Source: an uncultured Muribaculaceae bacterium (lineage in GTDB: Bacteria > Bacteroidota > Bacteroidia > Bacteroidales > Muribaculaceae). From it: a DNA stretch of 46,979 bases. This document shows positions 17,352 through 26,007 of the stretch, in pieces. The stretch lies in contig CAMXAZ010000018.1 of NCBI GenBank assembly GCA_947179295.1, positions 1-46,979 on the forward strand, given 5' to 3'. The translations under genes were made by a program, and so were the position numbers. A model generated the notes under the pieces. It was not told where the DNA came from. It did no database searches and saw nothing but the letters and a program-made list of their open reading frames with translations. Position 1 is the first letter of the stretch. Each line of letters begins with the position of its first letter.

Positions 17352-18662
17352 TTATTCTACGGCTTCGAATTTCACTGTCATGTTGGGAACATCGACAGTA
17401 AATTTCATCTTGCCGCCTTCCCATGCGGGAATGCTCCAGTTGCCTTTACCTTCAACACACGCTCCTGAGTAGACACCGTCAGTAAGTGCGATTTCAGTAG
17501 AGCTGTCATTTGGTTTGGCGCCGATCGAAGGCAGTTTACCGTCTTCGCCCCAGCTGCCGAGTTCGGTGTAGAAACGGAAGTTGGCTTTGCCTTTGGCTAC
17601 TTCAAAAGTAGCGTAATAGACACCGTTACCATCCCAGTCATAGAGTTTGTAGTTGGCATAAATTTCCTCTGCATTAGGTGCGTCAACAGACCATGCCGAG
17701 CAATCGCCTACGATATAAATGAAATCGAGTTTGCTGGTGTCCCAGTTGCCTTTCTGCATGGTGACTGTAATAGCGTCTTTATCGGTCATATCTACTGTGA
17801 AAGTCACATAACCTCCCTCCCATGTTTCAGGGGTGTACCACGAGCCTTTGCCAGGTACCGCGGTGTGTTTAACCGCCTCCTCAGTGAATGTCACTTCGAC
17901 TTTCTCACCATCATTTGGCTTTGGTCCTATTGAGGGGAGTTGGCCGTTTTCGCCCCAGGAACCAAGTTCGGTATAGAAACGGAACTCTGTTTTCCCGGCT
18001 GGCATATCGAATGCGCCGACATAGATGTTGGTGCCTACACCTGTTTCGTTGAGGCCCCATTTTGCGAAGCTTTCCGGAGTGGCAGCATCAACACCCCAGC
18101 CGGTGAGAGCACCCACAATATATATGGTGCGGCCGACTTCAGGATAGGGATTGTAGGGAGTCACGGAGGGGAGCACCACGTTGTTTGACACGCAGTTGCT
18201 CGATGCGATCGACGGAATGCGGGCATTAGCGCGTACAGTCACTTTCTGCGGCTGAACGTCAGCATCTTCAAATTCCTTGAAAGTATTGATGCCGAGAAGC
18301 TGGCAGATGGCGGTGGTCACGTCCTTGTCATCAAGCTCGATTGCAGTCTTGGTGGGCTGCTTGGGGGTGAGTGTGATGTAGTTGGCCTCGGTGCCGGTTT
18401 CCTCGTTGGCTTCGATGAATTCGTCGGCGAGGGTGAGGTCAACAGAGTAGGTGGTCACAAGGGGGATTCCGTAGTCAGGAGCCACGGCTGTAAGTTCTAC
18501 AACCTGGCCGGGAGCGAGGACAATGTTGTCGTCTTCTGCAGGCGCTGAAAGGGCGAATACCTTTTCGGCGGGTTCTACGTAGACCGGCTCCTTGTCAGCC
18601 TCACATGAGGTGAGGGAGGCAGCGGCTACTGCAAGTGATGCTAAAATATATAACTTTTTCAT
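17352..18662 (-). CDS. SusE/SusF-like surface glycan-binding lipoprotein
   Basis: A 436-residue outer-membrane lipoprotein: signal sequence, then lipobox LTSC at residues 17-20 followed by acidic residues (EADKE), typical of surface export in Bacteroidetes. An N-terminal SusE-type Ig-like domain (about 30-165) leads to two tandem SusEF-type carbohydrate-binding modules (about 176-300 and 310-436). Both carry the near-identical segment FRFYTELGSWGE and then LPSIG.KPND, indicating an internal duplication. It would bind glycan at the cell surface and pass it to the SusC/SusD pair. It is the third gene of the operon; 21 bases separate it from the susD-like stop. Confidence 0.88.
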   Translation of the reverse strand: MKKLYILASLAVAAASLTSCEADKEPVYVEPAEKVFALSAPAEDDNIVLAPGQVVELTAVAPDYGIPLVTTYSVDLTLADEFIEANEETGTEANYITLTPKQPTKTAIELDDKDVTTAICQLLGINTFKEFEDADVQPQKVTVRANARIPSIASSNCVSNNVVLPSVTPYNPYPEVGRTIYIVGALTGWGVDAATPESFAKWGLNETGVGTNIYVGAFDMPAGKTEFRFYTELGSWGENGQLPSIGPKPNDGEKVEVTFTEEAVKHTAVPGKGSWYTPETWEGGYVTFTVDMTDKDAITVTMQKGNWDTSKLDFIYIVGDCSAWSVDAPNAEEIYANYKLYDWDGNGVYYATFEVAKGKANFRFYTELGSWGEDGKLPSIGAKPNDSSTEIALTDGVYSGACVEGKGNWSIPAWEGGKMKFTVDVPNMTVKFEAVE

Positions 18663-18683
18663 TGATAGAATCGTATTATGAGA

Positions 18684-20228
18684 TTAGTAGCCGGTGTTCT
18701 GTCCGAGGGTTGAGATGAACTGGGTGGGGATGCAATAGCGGTTGCGGTAGCTCTGGGTGTTGGAGCCGGCGGGAGTGCCGCCTTTCCATGACCATACGTA
18801 GTCAGAGCCGGCGAATTTGCCGAAACGGATGAGGTCGGAGCGGCGATGGCCTTCCCAATAGAGCTCACACATGCGTTCCTTAAGGATGTTTTCGGCAGTG
18901 AGTGAGCTGACATCATCAACATTGGCGCGGCGGCGAACGCGGTTCATCATCTCAAGACCGTTGCAGCCGGTGGCTTTGTTGAGTTCGCATTCGGCAAGCA
19001 TGAGATATACGTCGGCCAGACGGAAGAGGGGATAGTCGGTGGGGTTGAACACGGTGTTGCAGTAGGGTGCATCCTGAGCTTCGTTCTTGTAGTCGGTTTC
19101 AGGGGTGTAGACATACTTGACGCACATGTAGCCCTGATTCTGGTCGCCGAGGTCTTTGATTTCGGCGGTGTAGTCGCCCTCGTACATCAGACGGCGCTCG
19201 TCACCGTCGGCAAATGCCTTGGCGAGTTCTTCGCGCACACGCGGACCTGCCCATCCCGACACTGCCACTCCGAGAGTCTTGAGCAGATCTGAGTCGCCGC
19301 GGTAGCTGCCGCCTGAGAGGTAGGTTGTGCCGCCGTAGGTTGTGAGGCTGGTTGCGTCCTGGGGAATAGCCCAAAGGATCTCGCCGTTGCCTACGTATTT
19401 GTCATTAGTGGCGCAGAAGAGGTATTTGTAAGTAGGAGCGAGATTGTCGATTGTCTTGCGGATCTCGTTGCAGGCGTTGGCGCAGTCCTGCCAGCGGGCT
19501 TCGCCGGTGTAGACTTCGGCGTTGAGGTAGAGCTTGGCGAGCAGCATATAGCCTGCCTCGCGCGAGAGGCGCCCGTAGATCTGCTGAGAGGCGGGAACGA
19601 GGCTTGGGATGGCATCTTTGAGATCTTCCACCACGGCTTCGAAAAGTTCCTTGCTGTCATAGGTGGGAGGAGTGATGCCTACCTGAGAGTCTTCAGTAGA
19701 CCAGGGGCCTCTTCCGAAGATGTCGATCATGTGGTAATATGAAAGGGCGCGGATTGTGCGGGCTTCCGCTCCGAGCACTTCAGCCGAGAGGTTGCCTGAT
19801 TCGGGAAGCAGGCCTGCGTGCTTCTTGAGGTCGCGCAGGAACTGGTTGGAGATGGCGATCTGGTAGTTGAAACGCGAGAAGCATTCATAGAGCCAGTGGT
19901 TGTCAGTCGACCAGGTGGAGTAGATGAGTTCGCTGAGACCTGCATCGCCCCAGTTGGAGCCTATGAGGGTTTCGTCGGTGCAGAGCTCCTGGAGGTTCCA
20001 GAGCTGGCGGGTGTAGACACCGGCGCCGCCGTCGTCAACGGTGATGCCGCCTTCAAAAACCAGACCTCCGTAGACGCCGGCAAGTTCGTTGTAGAGATCG
20101 TCGGCGCTTGTGATCTCGGTTTTGGTTGTCGGGTTTTCCGGTTCTACATCAAGGTCGCCGACGCAGGCTGTGAAAGCAGGCGCAGAGAGGGCGATGGCAC
20201 CGAAAAGTATATATTTTGAAAATGTCAT
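18684..20228 (-). CDS. SusD/RagB-family nutrient-binding lipoprotein
   Basis: A 514-residue SusD-family protein, the lid that closes over a SusC transporter and binds oligosaccharide. A short signal sequence ends in a lipobox-like AFTAC (C21), followed by acidic residues (VGDLDVEPE). The all-helical TPR-like fold is suggested by the LYNELAGVYGGL N-terminus. The family C-terminal region has LYWEGHRRSDLIRFG, and the protein ends in RYCIPTQFIS..LGQNTGY as SusD proteins typically do. Spacing to susC is about 32 bases, so they are co-transcribed. Confidence 0.95.
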   Translation of the reverse strand: MTFSKYILFGAIALSAPAFTACVGDLDVEPENPTTKTEITSADDLYNELAGVYGGLVFEGGITVDDGGAGVYTRQLWNLQELCTDETLIGSNWGDAGLSELIYSTWSTDNHWLYECFSRFNYQIAISNQFLRDLKKHAGLLPESGNLSAEVLGAEARTIRALSYYHMIDIFGRGPWSTEDSQVGITPPTYDSKELFEAVVEDLKDAIPSLVPASQQIYGRLSREAGYMLLAKLYLNAEVYTGEARWQDCANACNEIRKTIDNLAPTYKYLFCATNDKYVGNGEILWAIPQDATSLTTYGGTTYLSGGSYRGDSDLLKTLGVAVSGWAGPRVREELAKAFADGDERRLMYEGDYTAEIKDLGDQNQGYMCVKYVYTPETDYKNEAQDAPYCNTVFNPTDYPLFRLADVYLMLAECELNKATGCNGLEMMNRVRRRANVDDVSSLTAENILKERMCELYWEGHRRSDLIRFGKFAGSDYVWSWKGGTPAGSNTQSYRNRYCIPTQFISTLGQNTGY

Positions 20229-20260
20229 GTTGATTCTTCTTTATATGGGTGATGAACTGT

Positions 20261-23200
20261 TTAGAATGAAGCCACGATACCAAAAGAGAAGGTCACGGGG
20301 TGGGGGTAGACATTGTTGTCGATGCCGGAGAAGATTTCCGGGTCAAGGCCTTTGTATTTGGTGATCACGAACGGATTCTGACATGCACCGTAGAGACGGA
20401 GGCGGAGATTGTTGTTGAGGAGATTGTCCCAGGTGTAGCCGAGAGTGATGTTGTCGCAGCGGAGGAACGATGCGTTCTGCACAAAGTAGCTGCTGCAGGC
20501 GAGTTCGTTGGTGGTCTTTTCGAACAGATATGAGGTGTTGTTGAGGTTGGCGAGAGGCAGGGCGTTGTTGACCTCTTTCACAGAAGTGCTTGCCTGGGCG
20601 TCGTTGTAGACCCAGTTGCCGAGGCTTGAGCGGAGAGTGATGCCGAAGTCCCAGTTTTTGTAGTTGAAGGTGTTTGACCAGTTCATTGTGACTTTCGGGT
20701 CTCTGCTGTGGTAGAGGATCTTGTCAGAGGCGTTGATTTCGCCGTCGCCGTTCTGGTCAACGTAGACTCCTTCAAGGGGGTTGCCGTCGGCGTCATAGAC
20801 CTGTTCGTAGACGTAGAAGCTGAACGCGGGGTGGCCTACCTGGTGCTTCTGGATCTTGTTGCCGGTGCCGAGCGAGATACCTGAATCATCGACCACGGTG
20901 TCGGCTCCGTCGGCGAGACGGGTTATCTTGTTTTTGTTCCATGCCACGTTGAATGATGATGTCCAGCGGAAATCCTTGGTCACCACGGGGCGGGCTGTGA
21001 TGTTGAATTCGATACCGGTGTTCTCAAGGTCGCCGAGGTTCATGTTGCCGGCGTTGGAGATGTTTGATCCGGCGGGATAGGGCGACTTGGTGAGAAGGTC
21101 TTTGGTCTTGCGCTTGTAGTAGTCGAGGCTACCGAGGATGCGGTTGTTGAGGAATGCGAAGTCAACGCCTGCGTTCCAGGTGTGGGTTTCTTCCCATTTG
21201 ATCTCAGTATTGTAGGCCGCGGGATAGAGCGGATAGGAGCCGGTTTCGGGGTTGCCTGTGATTGAGGGATAGACTGCGCCGCTGCCGGTCCACTGGTTGT
21301 AGACGGGGAGATAGGGGAAGTAGTCGTCACCGAGATCCTGCTGGCCGGTCACACCGTAGCCTGCGCGGAGCTTGAGTTCGTTCATGTAGCCGCGGGCCGG
21401 TTCCATGAAGCTTTCTTCAAGAATCTTCCAGCCGAGGGCCACGGAGGGGAAGGTGCCCCAGCGGTGGTCTTTTGAGAAGCGAGAGGTTCCGTCCTGACGC
21501 ACGGTGGCTGTCACGAGATATTTGTCGAGGAATGTGAAGTTGACACGGCCGAAGAACGAAACGAGCTGATGAGGATGGATGCTGATTTCGGTCGGGTTGG
21601 CCTGGTTGCCGAGGTATTTTTCGTTTTCAGGGTCTACCACTTCATATACGCGGCTGTATTTGCGGTATTTGTTGTGGAACTTCTGCCATGAGTAACCGGC
21701 GGTCACGTCGAGGGTCGAGCTGATGTCCTTGAAGTTGTGGTTGTAGTTGAGGTAGAAGTCAAGAAGCAGGTTGGTGCGGGTCTGGAATTCATAGGTGCGT
21801 GAAACGCCGCCGTCCTTGATTATGCGTGTTGAGCCGTCTTCACGCACTGAGTAGCCGTCGTTCCAGGCTTTGGGGGTGTTCACAAAGGGGTTGTTGTAGT
21901 TTTCACCGTGCTGATAGTCGTAGCCGAGATTGAGGTTGGCGCGGAGGTCGGTGAGGAAGGGCATCTTGAAGTCGAGCTGGAGGTTGCCCACAGACTGATA
22001 GGCCTTGCCTTTGGAGATAGCACCCTGGTTGTCGGCAATCGGGTTGAGCGGGGCATCGGTGGAGTTGATTGTCTCGCCTGCGTCATCGGGGCCTGCGAGC
22101 ACACCGCCGTTGACAAATGAGGTCCAGTAGCCGAAGAGGGGAGATCCGTCAGGGTCCTTGATGGGGAGTGTGGGGTTCATGGCTGCTGCCGCACGGAGGG
22201 TGTTGGCGCCGTAGGTGTTGGTGATGTATGCGCCTTTGAGGTTGGCGTTGACAGAGAGAAGATCGTTGAAGAACTTGGGAGTGAGGTTGATTGATGCTGA
22301 CACGCGGTCCATGTCGGTGTTCTTGACGATACCGTTGTTGTCGGTGTAGGAAACGGCCACTCGGTAGGGGAGCCATTTGGCAGTGCCGCCCACGCTGAGG
22401 CTGTAGTCAGAAGAGAAAGTGGTGCGTGTGAGGGCTTTCTGCCAGTCGGTGTCATAGTCGCGGATCTGTCCGTACTGAGCCGATTCGATTCCGTATTCTT
22501 CGGCAATGAAGTCGCTGAACTGGCTTGCGCTCATCATGTCGAGATATTTGCGGGTGGTGTTGACATAGCCGTTCATGGTGAAGTTGACCTGCGGCTTGCC
22601 TTTTGAACCGGTCTTGGTGGTGATGATGATGACGCCGTTTGACGCGCGGCTACCGTAGATGGCTGTTGCCGATGCGTCTTTGAGGATGGTCATCGACTCA
22701 ACGTTTTCCGGCGATACGAGTGCGAGGGGGTTGGAAGAGCCGGTGATGCCTTTGGTGTCCATAGGCACACCGTCGATCACGATGAGGGGTGCATTTGAAG
22801 CAGCGAGCGAGGCACCGCCGCGGATCTGGATGTTGCCGCCTTCGGAGGGGTTGCCGGAGGTGGTTACAACCACACCGGGTGATGCGCCTACGAGAAGATC
22901 CTGGGCTGAAGTTGCGAGGCCGGCTTCGATTTCCGAAGGTTTGATTGTGGCAACCGATCCGGTGGCGTCACTTTTCTTGACAACACCGTAGCCGATAGCC
23001 ACGACTTCGCCGAGGAGAACTGAGTTGTCGGCTAATGTGATGTTGATTTCATTGCGTCCGTTGACGGGGACTTCCTGAGTCTCGTAGCCTACGTAAGATA
23101 CCACGAGGGTGCCGTTTGAGGGGGCGCTGATGGTGAAAAGACCGTCAAAGTCAGTGGCTGTTCCGAGGGTTTCGCCCTTGACCACTACACTTGCGCCGAT

Positions 23201-23335
23201 CAGAGGCTCACCCTCTTTGTCAACTACGGAACCTTTTACCGTAATTGTCTGCGCTAAAGCGGGGAAAGCGGCGCAGAGTACCATAAAGGCTACTAACCAC
23301 GCTTTCCGAGTCATTTGAAAACAAATGTTCTTCAT
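20261..23335 (-). CDS. SusC/RagA-family TonB-dependent glycan transporter
   Basis: A 1024-residue outer-membrane TonB-dependent receptor. From ATG 23335: signal peptide (cleavage near ALA-Q), a carboxypeptidase-D regulatory-like N-terminal domain (VKGSVVDKEGEPLIGASV, about 33-115), a plug domain with the SusC signature (IQIRGGASLAASNAPLIVIDG, split over about 195-215), then the beta-barrel. There is no extra STN domain, so it is not an ECF-sigma trans-envelope regulator. The frame is open up to 23488, but that part lies in the leader and lacks a signal peptide. It is the first gene of the SusC-D-E operon. Energy should come from an ExbB-ExbD-TonB complex such as that encoded at 26.8-28.8 kb. 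Confidence 0.95.
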   Translation of the reverse strand: MKNICFQMTRKAWLVAFMVLCAAFPALAQTITVKGSVVDKEGEPLIGASVVVKGETLGTATDFDGLFTISAPSNGTLVVSYVGYETQEVPVNGRNEINITLADNSVLLGEVVAIGYGVVKKSDATGSVATIKPSEIEAGLATSAQDLLVGASPGVVVTTSGNPSEGGNIQIRGGASLAASNAPLIVIDGVPMDTKGITGSSNPLALVSPENVESMTILKDASATAIYGSRASNGVIIITTKTGSKGKPQVNFTMNGYVNTTRKYLDMMSASQFSDFIAEEYGIESAQYGQIRDYDTDWQKALTRTTFSSDYSLSVGGTAKWLPYRVAVSYTDNNGIVKNTDMDRVSASINLTPKFFNDLLSVNANLKGAYITNTYGANTLRAAAAMNPTLPIKDPDGSPLFGYWTSFVNGGVLAGPDDAGETINSTDAPLNPIADNQGAISKGKAYQSVGNLQLDFKMPFLTDLRANLNLGYDYQHGENYNNPFVNTPKAWNDGYSVREDGSTRIIKDGGVSRTYEFQTRTNLLLDFYLNYNHNFKDISSTLDVTAGYSWQKFHNKYRKYSRVYEVVDPENEKYLGNQANPTEISIHPHQLVSFFGRVNFTFLDKYLVTATVRQDGTSRFSKDHRWGTFPSVALGWKILEESFMEPARGYMNELKLRAGYGVTGQQDLGDDYFPYLPVYNQWTGSGAVYPSITGNPETGSYPLYPAAYNTEIKWEETHTWNAGVDFAFLNNRILGSLDYYKRKTKDLLTKSPYPAGSNISNAGNMNLGDLENTGIEFNITARPVVTKDFRWTSSFNVAWNKNKITRLADGADTVVDDSGISLGTGNKIQKHQVGHPAFSFYVYEQVYDADGNPLEGVYVDQNGDGEINASDKILYHSRDPKVTMNWSNTFNYKNWDFGITLRSSLGNWVYNDAQASTSVKEVNNALPLANLNNTSYLFEKTTNELACSSYFVQNASFLRCDNITLGYTWDNLLNNNLRLRLYGACQNPFVITKYKGLDPEIFSGIDNNVYPHPVTFSFGIVASF

Positions 23336-23693
23336 GCACGAATTGTTTTGAAAATTAAGTAAATATGATAAATCTCTAAAATTTGTTCTACGGGGTGAGT
23401 TTCGGAAGTCCGGAAAGACGCCGTCACGTTCGCGGGCTGATGCGGGGAGCGATAAAATAAGGGGGGATGGTGATGATTTAAGGCACACTTCTTAGGATTG
23501 TAGGTCTCTGTAATGTGTGCGCACGTCAAATTTCAGTGCCCCGGCGCAGAAAAAAAACGGGGCGGTCTCTAAAAAATTAAAATCAAAATCCTTATTTCAA
23601 TATCTCTCTACATTTAAATCATTGCATCAGTGGTGTTTCCTTTATGCAATGTCCCGGAAAGGGGGGCGAAAACCGGCTGTCGGAATTCGGAGG
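23336..23693 (-). other. Long untranslated leader of the susC-like operon
   Basis: From the predicted promoter to the susC-like ATG there are about 350 bases. I see no gene. One GC hairpin (GCCCCG / CGGGGC, flanking a T8 run in the loop on the mRNA strand) lies at 23543-23567. I do not recognise a riboswitch. Such leaders in Bacteroides can be targets of antisense RNAs; that is inference here. Confidence 0.4.
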
Positions 23694-23725
23694 CAAATAT
23701 AAGTAAAAAAATTACCCCCCCCAAT
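23694..23725 (-). promoter_or_regulatory. Promoter of the susCDE-like operon
   Basis: On the minus strand: TATATTTG (complement of 23694-23701), preceded at 20 bases by ATTG (complement of 23722-23725, three of four -33 bases). It is the only consensus -7 box in the 436-base gap. Confidence 0.55.
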
Positions 23726-23771
23726 TTATTAACCAAAATTAACGAATTTTGTGTTGACATTTGTTTCAGAC

Positions 23772-24497
23772 TCAGCGGTCGACGGGCCAGCTGAATGAGT
23801 GCAGACGGCTGATCAATATGGCTTCACAGCCGTTGCAGTAGCTGTCGCAGAGACGGTGGAAGGCCGGTGTGTGGCCCGGTTCGGTGAGATGGGCGAGCTC
23901 GTGGCAGATGATGTAACGGCGGAGTTCCGGGTCAAGAAAGACGCAGAGATATGACAGGCGGATGCGCCGCTGGGTGGGGAAGCAGGTGCCGAGCGTGTTT
24001 TTGCCGTGGGCTATTTCCCATTTGTCTACTTTCAGCCCGAAGCGCTCGGCCAGCCGGCGGGCTTCAGGCAGAAGAATGTAGGGCGCGAGATGTCGTGCGG
24101 CTGTATGCAGGCAGCGAGAGACTGCCTGCTGCAGTTCCGGCTCTTCGGGATTTCTGCCGTCAGGCAGCGTTATTATGAAGTGTGGATCTGATGAAGATGC
24201 GCCTGTGGCGAGGTTTATGTCCGGTTTTGTCTGCCCCGGCTTTCCCAGGACTATGGTGACTCTGAAGTTGTGGCAGTCGATTGTCTGCCCGATCGCATAG
24301 CGCGGCTTGGGGCGGATCGCCTCGAAGTCGGCCTTGTGGTGCTCGATGGCTCTCAGGATGTCTTTGTCAGTGGCATGTGCCGGGATGTTGACACGCAGTT
24401 TGCCGTTGATCCAGCGGGCAGAGAGCTTGCCGGACCCGGTGCGACGGATTACTGTGACTTCGCCGAGTGTGGGGTGTGATATTCTGAAAGTTGCCAC
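23772..24497 (-). CDS. YgjP-like metallopeptidase (M48/DUF45 superfamily)
   Basis: A 241-residue cytoplasmic zinc metalloprotein of the YgjP/DUF45 family. The zinc motif HELAH is at 199-203, with a third likely ligand H214 in HTPAFH. The N-terminal half is the beta-rich YgjP region (KLSARWINGKLRVNIPA). No signal peptide is visible. The cellular substrate of this family is not established, and proteolysis has not been shown for most members. It is about 45 bases downstream of nadK on the same strand and may be co-transcribed. Confidence 0.85.
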   Translation of the reverse strand: MATFRISHPTLGEVTVIRRTGSGKLSARWINGKLRVNIPAHATDKDILRAIEHHKADFEAIRPKPRYAIGQTIDCHNFRVTIVLGKPGQTKPDINLATGASSSDPHFIITLPDGRNPEEPELQQAVSRCLHTAARHLAPYILLPEARRLAERFGLKVDKWEIAHGKNTLGTCFPTQRRIRLSYLCVFLDPELRRYIICHELAHLTEPGHTPAFHRLCDSYCNGCEAILISRLHSFSWPVDR

Positions 24498-24542
24498 GTA
24501 GAGGAAATAGCTGATTGATGTGACGGGTTGAGATCCGGATTC

Positions 24543-25430
24543 CTAATCGCGCTTTGAAATGCCCCAGAGGAGTTTGGTGCGCAGGGTGTCAATGAAATTG
24601 TGGTCAGGAGTGTGGATGATCTTCGTCACGAATGGTGCGCGGCGCAGACGGAGTTTCACGTCGATCGGCAGGATGAGCGACCGTCCGTCGAGGGTGACGC
24701 GGTAGGTGTCGGTCCTTGACTCCACCTCTATATCTATAATGTGGCTGTCGGCCACCACGAGCGGGCGCATGGTCAGCGAGTGGGGTGCGATGGGCGAGAG
24801 CACCCAGCAGGGAGCGGTTGGTTGTACGATAGGCCCTCCGACTGACAGATTGTAGGCTGTAGATCCGGTAGGGGTCGATACGATCAGACCGTCGCCCTGA
24901 TAAGATGCCACGGGCATACCGTCGAGGCGGGTGTTGACGGTTATCATCGAGGCAGTGTCCTGGCGCAGGATGGCAATCTCGTTGAGAGCGAATCCCCAGC
25001 CTGAGACTCCGGCCTTCATGCCGTCGCCTATGCCCTTGCCTTCAAGCAGAGAGCGTGATTCGACGGTGTATTCGCCGGCGGCGAGTCTGCGGACCATTTC
25101 GGGGCCTTCGGAAATAGAGTGTTCGGCAAGGAAACCGAGGTGACCGGTGTTGAAACCGAGTATCGGTATCTCTTTGGTGGCCACCCGGCGGGCAGTGCGC
25201 AGGAAAGTGCCGTCGCCTCCGATGCTCAGGCAGAAATCGGCAGAGAAATCGTCATTTTCAAAAACATCGTCGGCCGGAAGCGGATTTCCGGTTGTCCGCG
25301 ACATTGCCTCGAAGAAATGGCGGTCGATGCATATGAAGGCGTTTTCATCTTCGAGAGCTTTCAGCAGAGCGAGGATGTGGGGGATATCTTCGGAACTTTG
25401 GCGGCGTTTGCCGAAAACGGCGACTTTCAT
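24543..25430 (-). CDS. nadK: NAD kinase
   Basis: A 295-residue ATP-NAD kinase that makes NADP+. The hallmark GGDGTFLRTAR is at 71-81 (catalytic D73). The NE.A-type motif (LNEIAILR) and the TPTGSTAYNLSVGGPI nucleotide-binding segment follow. Length is normal. The downstream neighbour is the YgjP-like gene; an ACT protein gene is upstream and pdxJ divergent, a neighbourhood seen in other Bacteroidales. Confidence 0.96.
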   Translation of the reverse strand: MKVAVFGKRRQSSEDIPHILALLKALEDENAFICIDRHFFEAMSRTTGNPLPADDVFENDDFSADFCLSIGGDGTFLRTARRVATKEIPILGFNTGHLGFLAEHSISEGPEMVRRLAAGEYTVESRSLLEGKGIGDGMKAGVSGWGFALNEIAILRQDTASMITVNTRLDGMPVASYQGDGLIVSTPTGSTAYNLSVGGPIVQPTAPCWVLSPIAPHSLTMRPLVVADSHIIDIEVESRTDTYRVTLDGRSLILPIDVKLRLRRAPFVTKIIHTPDHNFIDTLRTKLLWGISKRD

Positions 25431-25485
25431 AAGTTTTAAGTGTGGATGATGTTAAGAGAGATTGTCTTTTAACGACCTCTGAGTG

Positions 25486-25875
25486 TCAGATCTGGAGATA
25501 GCGCATCAGCTCGTCATAGCGGCTGCGCATGAGCGAGTCATCGTCGGCATCGGCCGAGCCTTCAAGGCCGATGATTTCAAAGCCATAGCGTTCGAGCGAC
25601 CGTGCGGCGGCCTCAGGATCGCGGTGGCTGATGCGGAGTTCGGCCACTATGCGGCTGTCGCTGCGCTCGCTGTCGGCTGTGACATTGAGATTGAGCAGGT
25701 GGGCGTCGGCATCCTCGACCGCACGGGCTATTCTCGATGCGCTGTAGTCGCCGCGGCGGCAGGTGAGCACCAGGGTGCTGCTCTCTTCCATTTTCGGGAA
25801 AAGCCGCTCAAGAGTGGCCTCTGCGCCTGCTGCAAAGGCGAGGTTTTGGACGGATGTGCTGTCTTTTCGGAGCAA
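25486..25875 (-). CDS. ACT-domain protein (CBS-ACT family lacking its CBS pair)
   Basis: A small protein of 129 residues if read from TTG 25875, or 101 from ATG 25791. The C-terminal part has the beta-alpha-beta pattern of an ACT regulatory domain (SSTLVLTCRRGDYSASRIARAVED onward, shown in parts: SSTLVLTC, RRGDYSASRIARAVED). In other Bacteroidales the gene between nadK and pdxJ usually encodes a roughly 220-residue CBS-CBS-ACT protein, as I recall that neighbourhood. Here only the ACT half plus a short linker is present, and the frame closes at 25903-25905. It may be a 5'-truncated remnant or a functional single-ACT protein. The ligand is unknown. Confidence 0.65.
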   Translation of the reverse strand: MLRKDSTSVQNLAFAAGAEATLERLFPKMEESSTLVLTCRRGDYSASRIARAVEDADAHLLNLNVTADSERSDSRIVAELRISHRDPEAAARSLERYGFEIIGLEGSADADDDSLMRSRYDELMRYLQI

Positions 25876-25879
25876 AATA

Positions 25880-25911
25880 TTTCTATTTTTTAGTTTTTCT
25901 GACTAATTTTG
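25880..25911 (+). promoter_or_regulatory. Promoter of the pdxJ operon
   Basis: TTTC (25880-25883), 20 bases, TAATTTTG (25904-25911). The -7 box is perfect and the -33 has one mismatch. The leader would be about 90 bases. Confidence 0.55.
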
Positions 25912-26007
25912 CGGGCAAAATCGGTCGGAATGAGCCACAAAATTACAAATAATCATCTATATAATGAACTGCCCGGACCGACAAAAAGATTACAGAGCTA
26001 TTAAAAA

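Noticed and set aside
17218-17424. 69-codon N-terminal extension of the GH51 gene
   Set aside because: It overlaps the SusE-like gene, a terminator and a -7 box; the signal peptide begins at 17217.
23336-23693. Considered as a riboswitch leader
   Set aside because: No conserved core of a known riboswitch class could be recognised; only one modest hairpin is visible.
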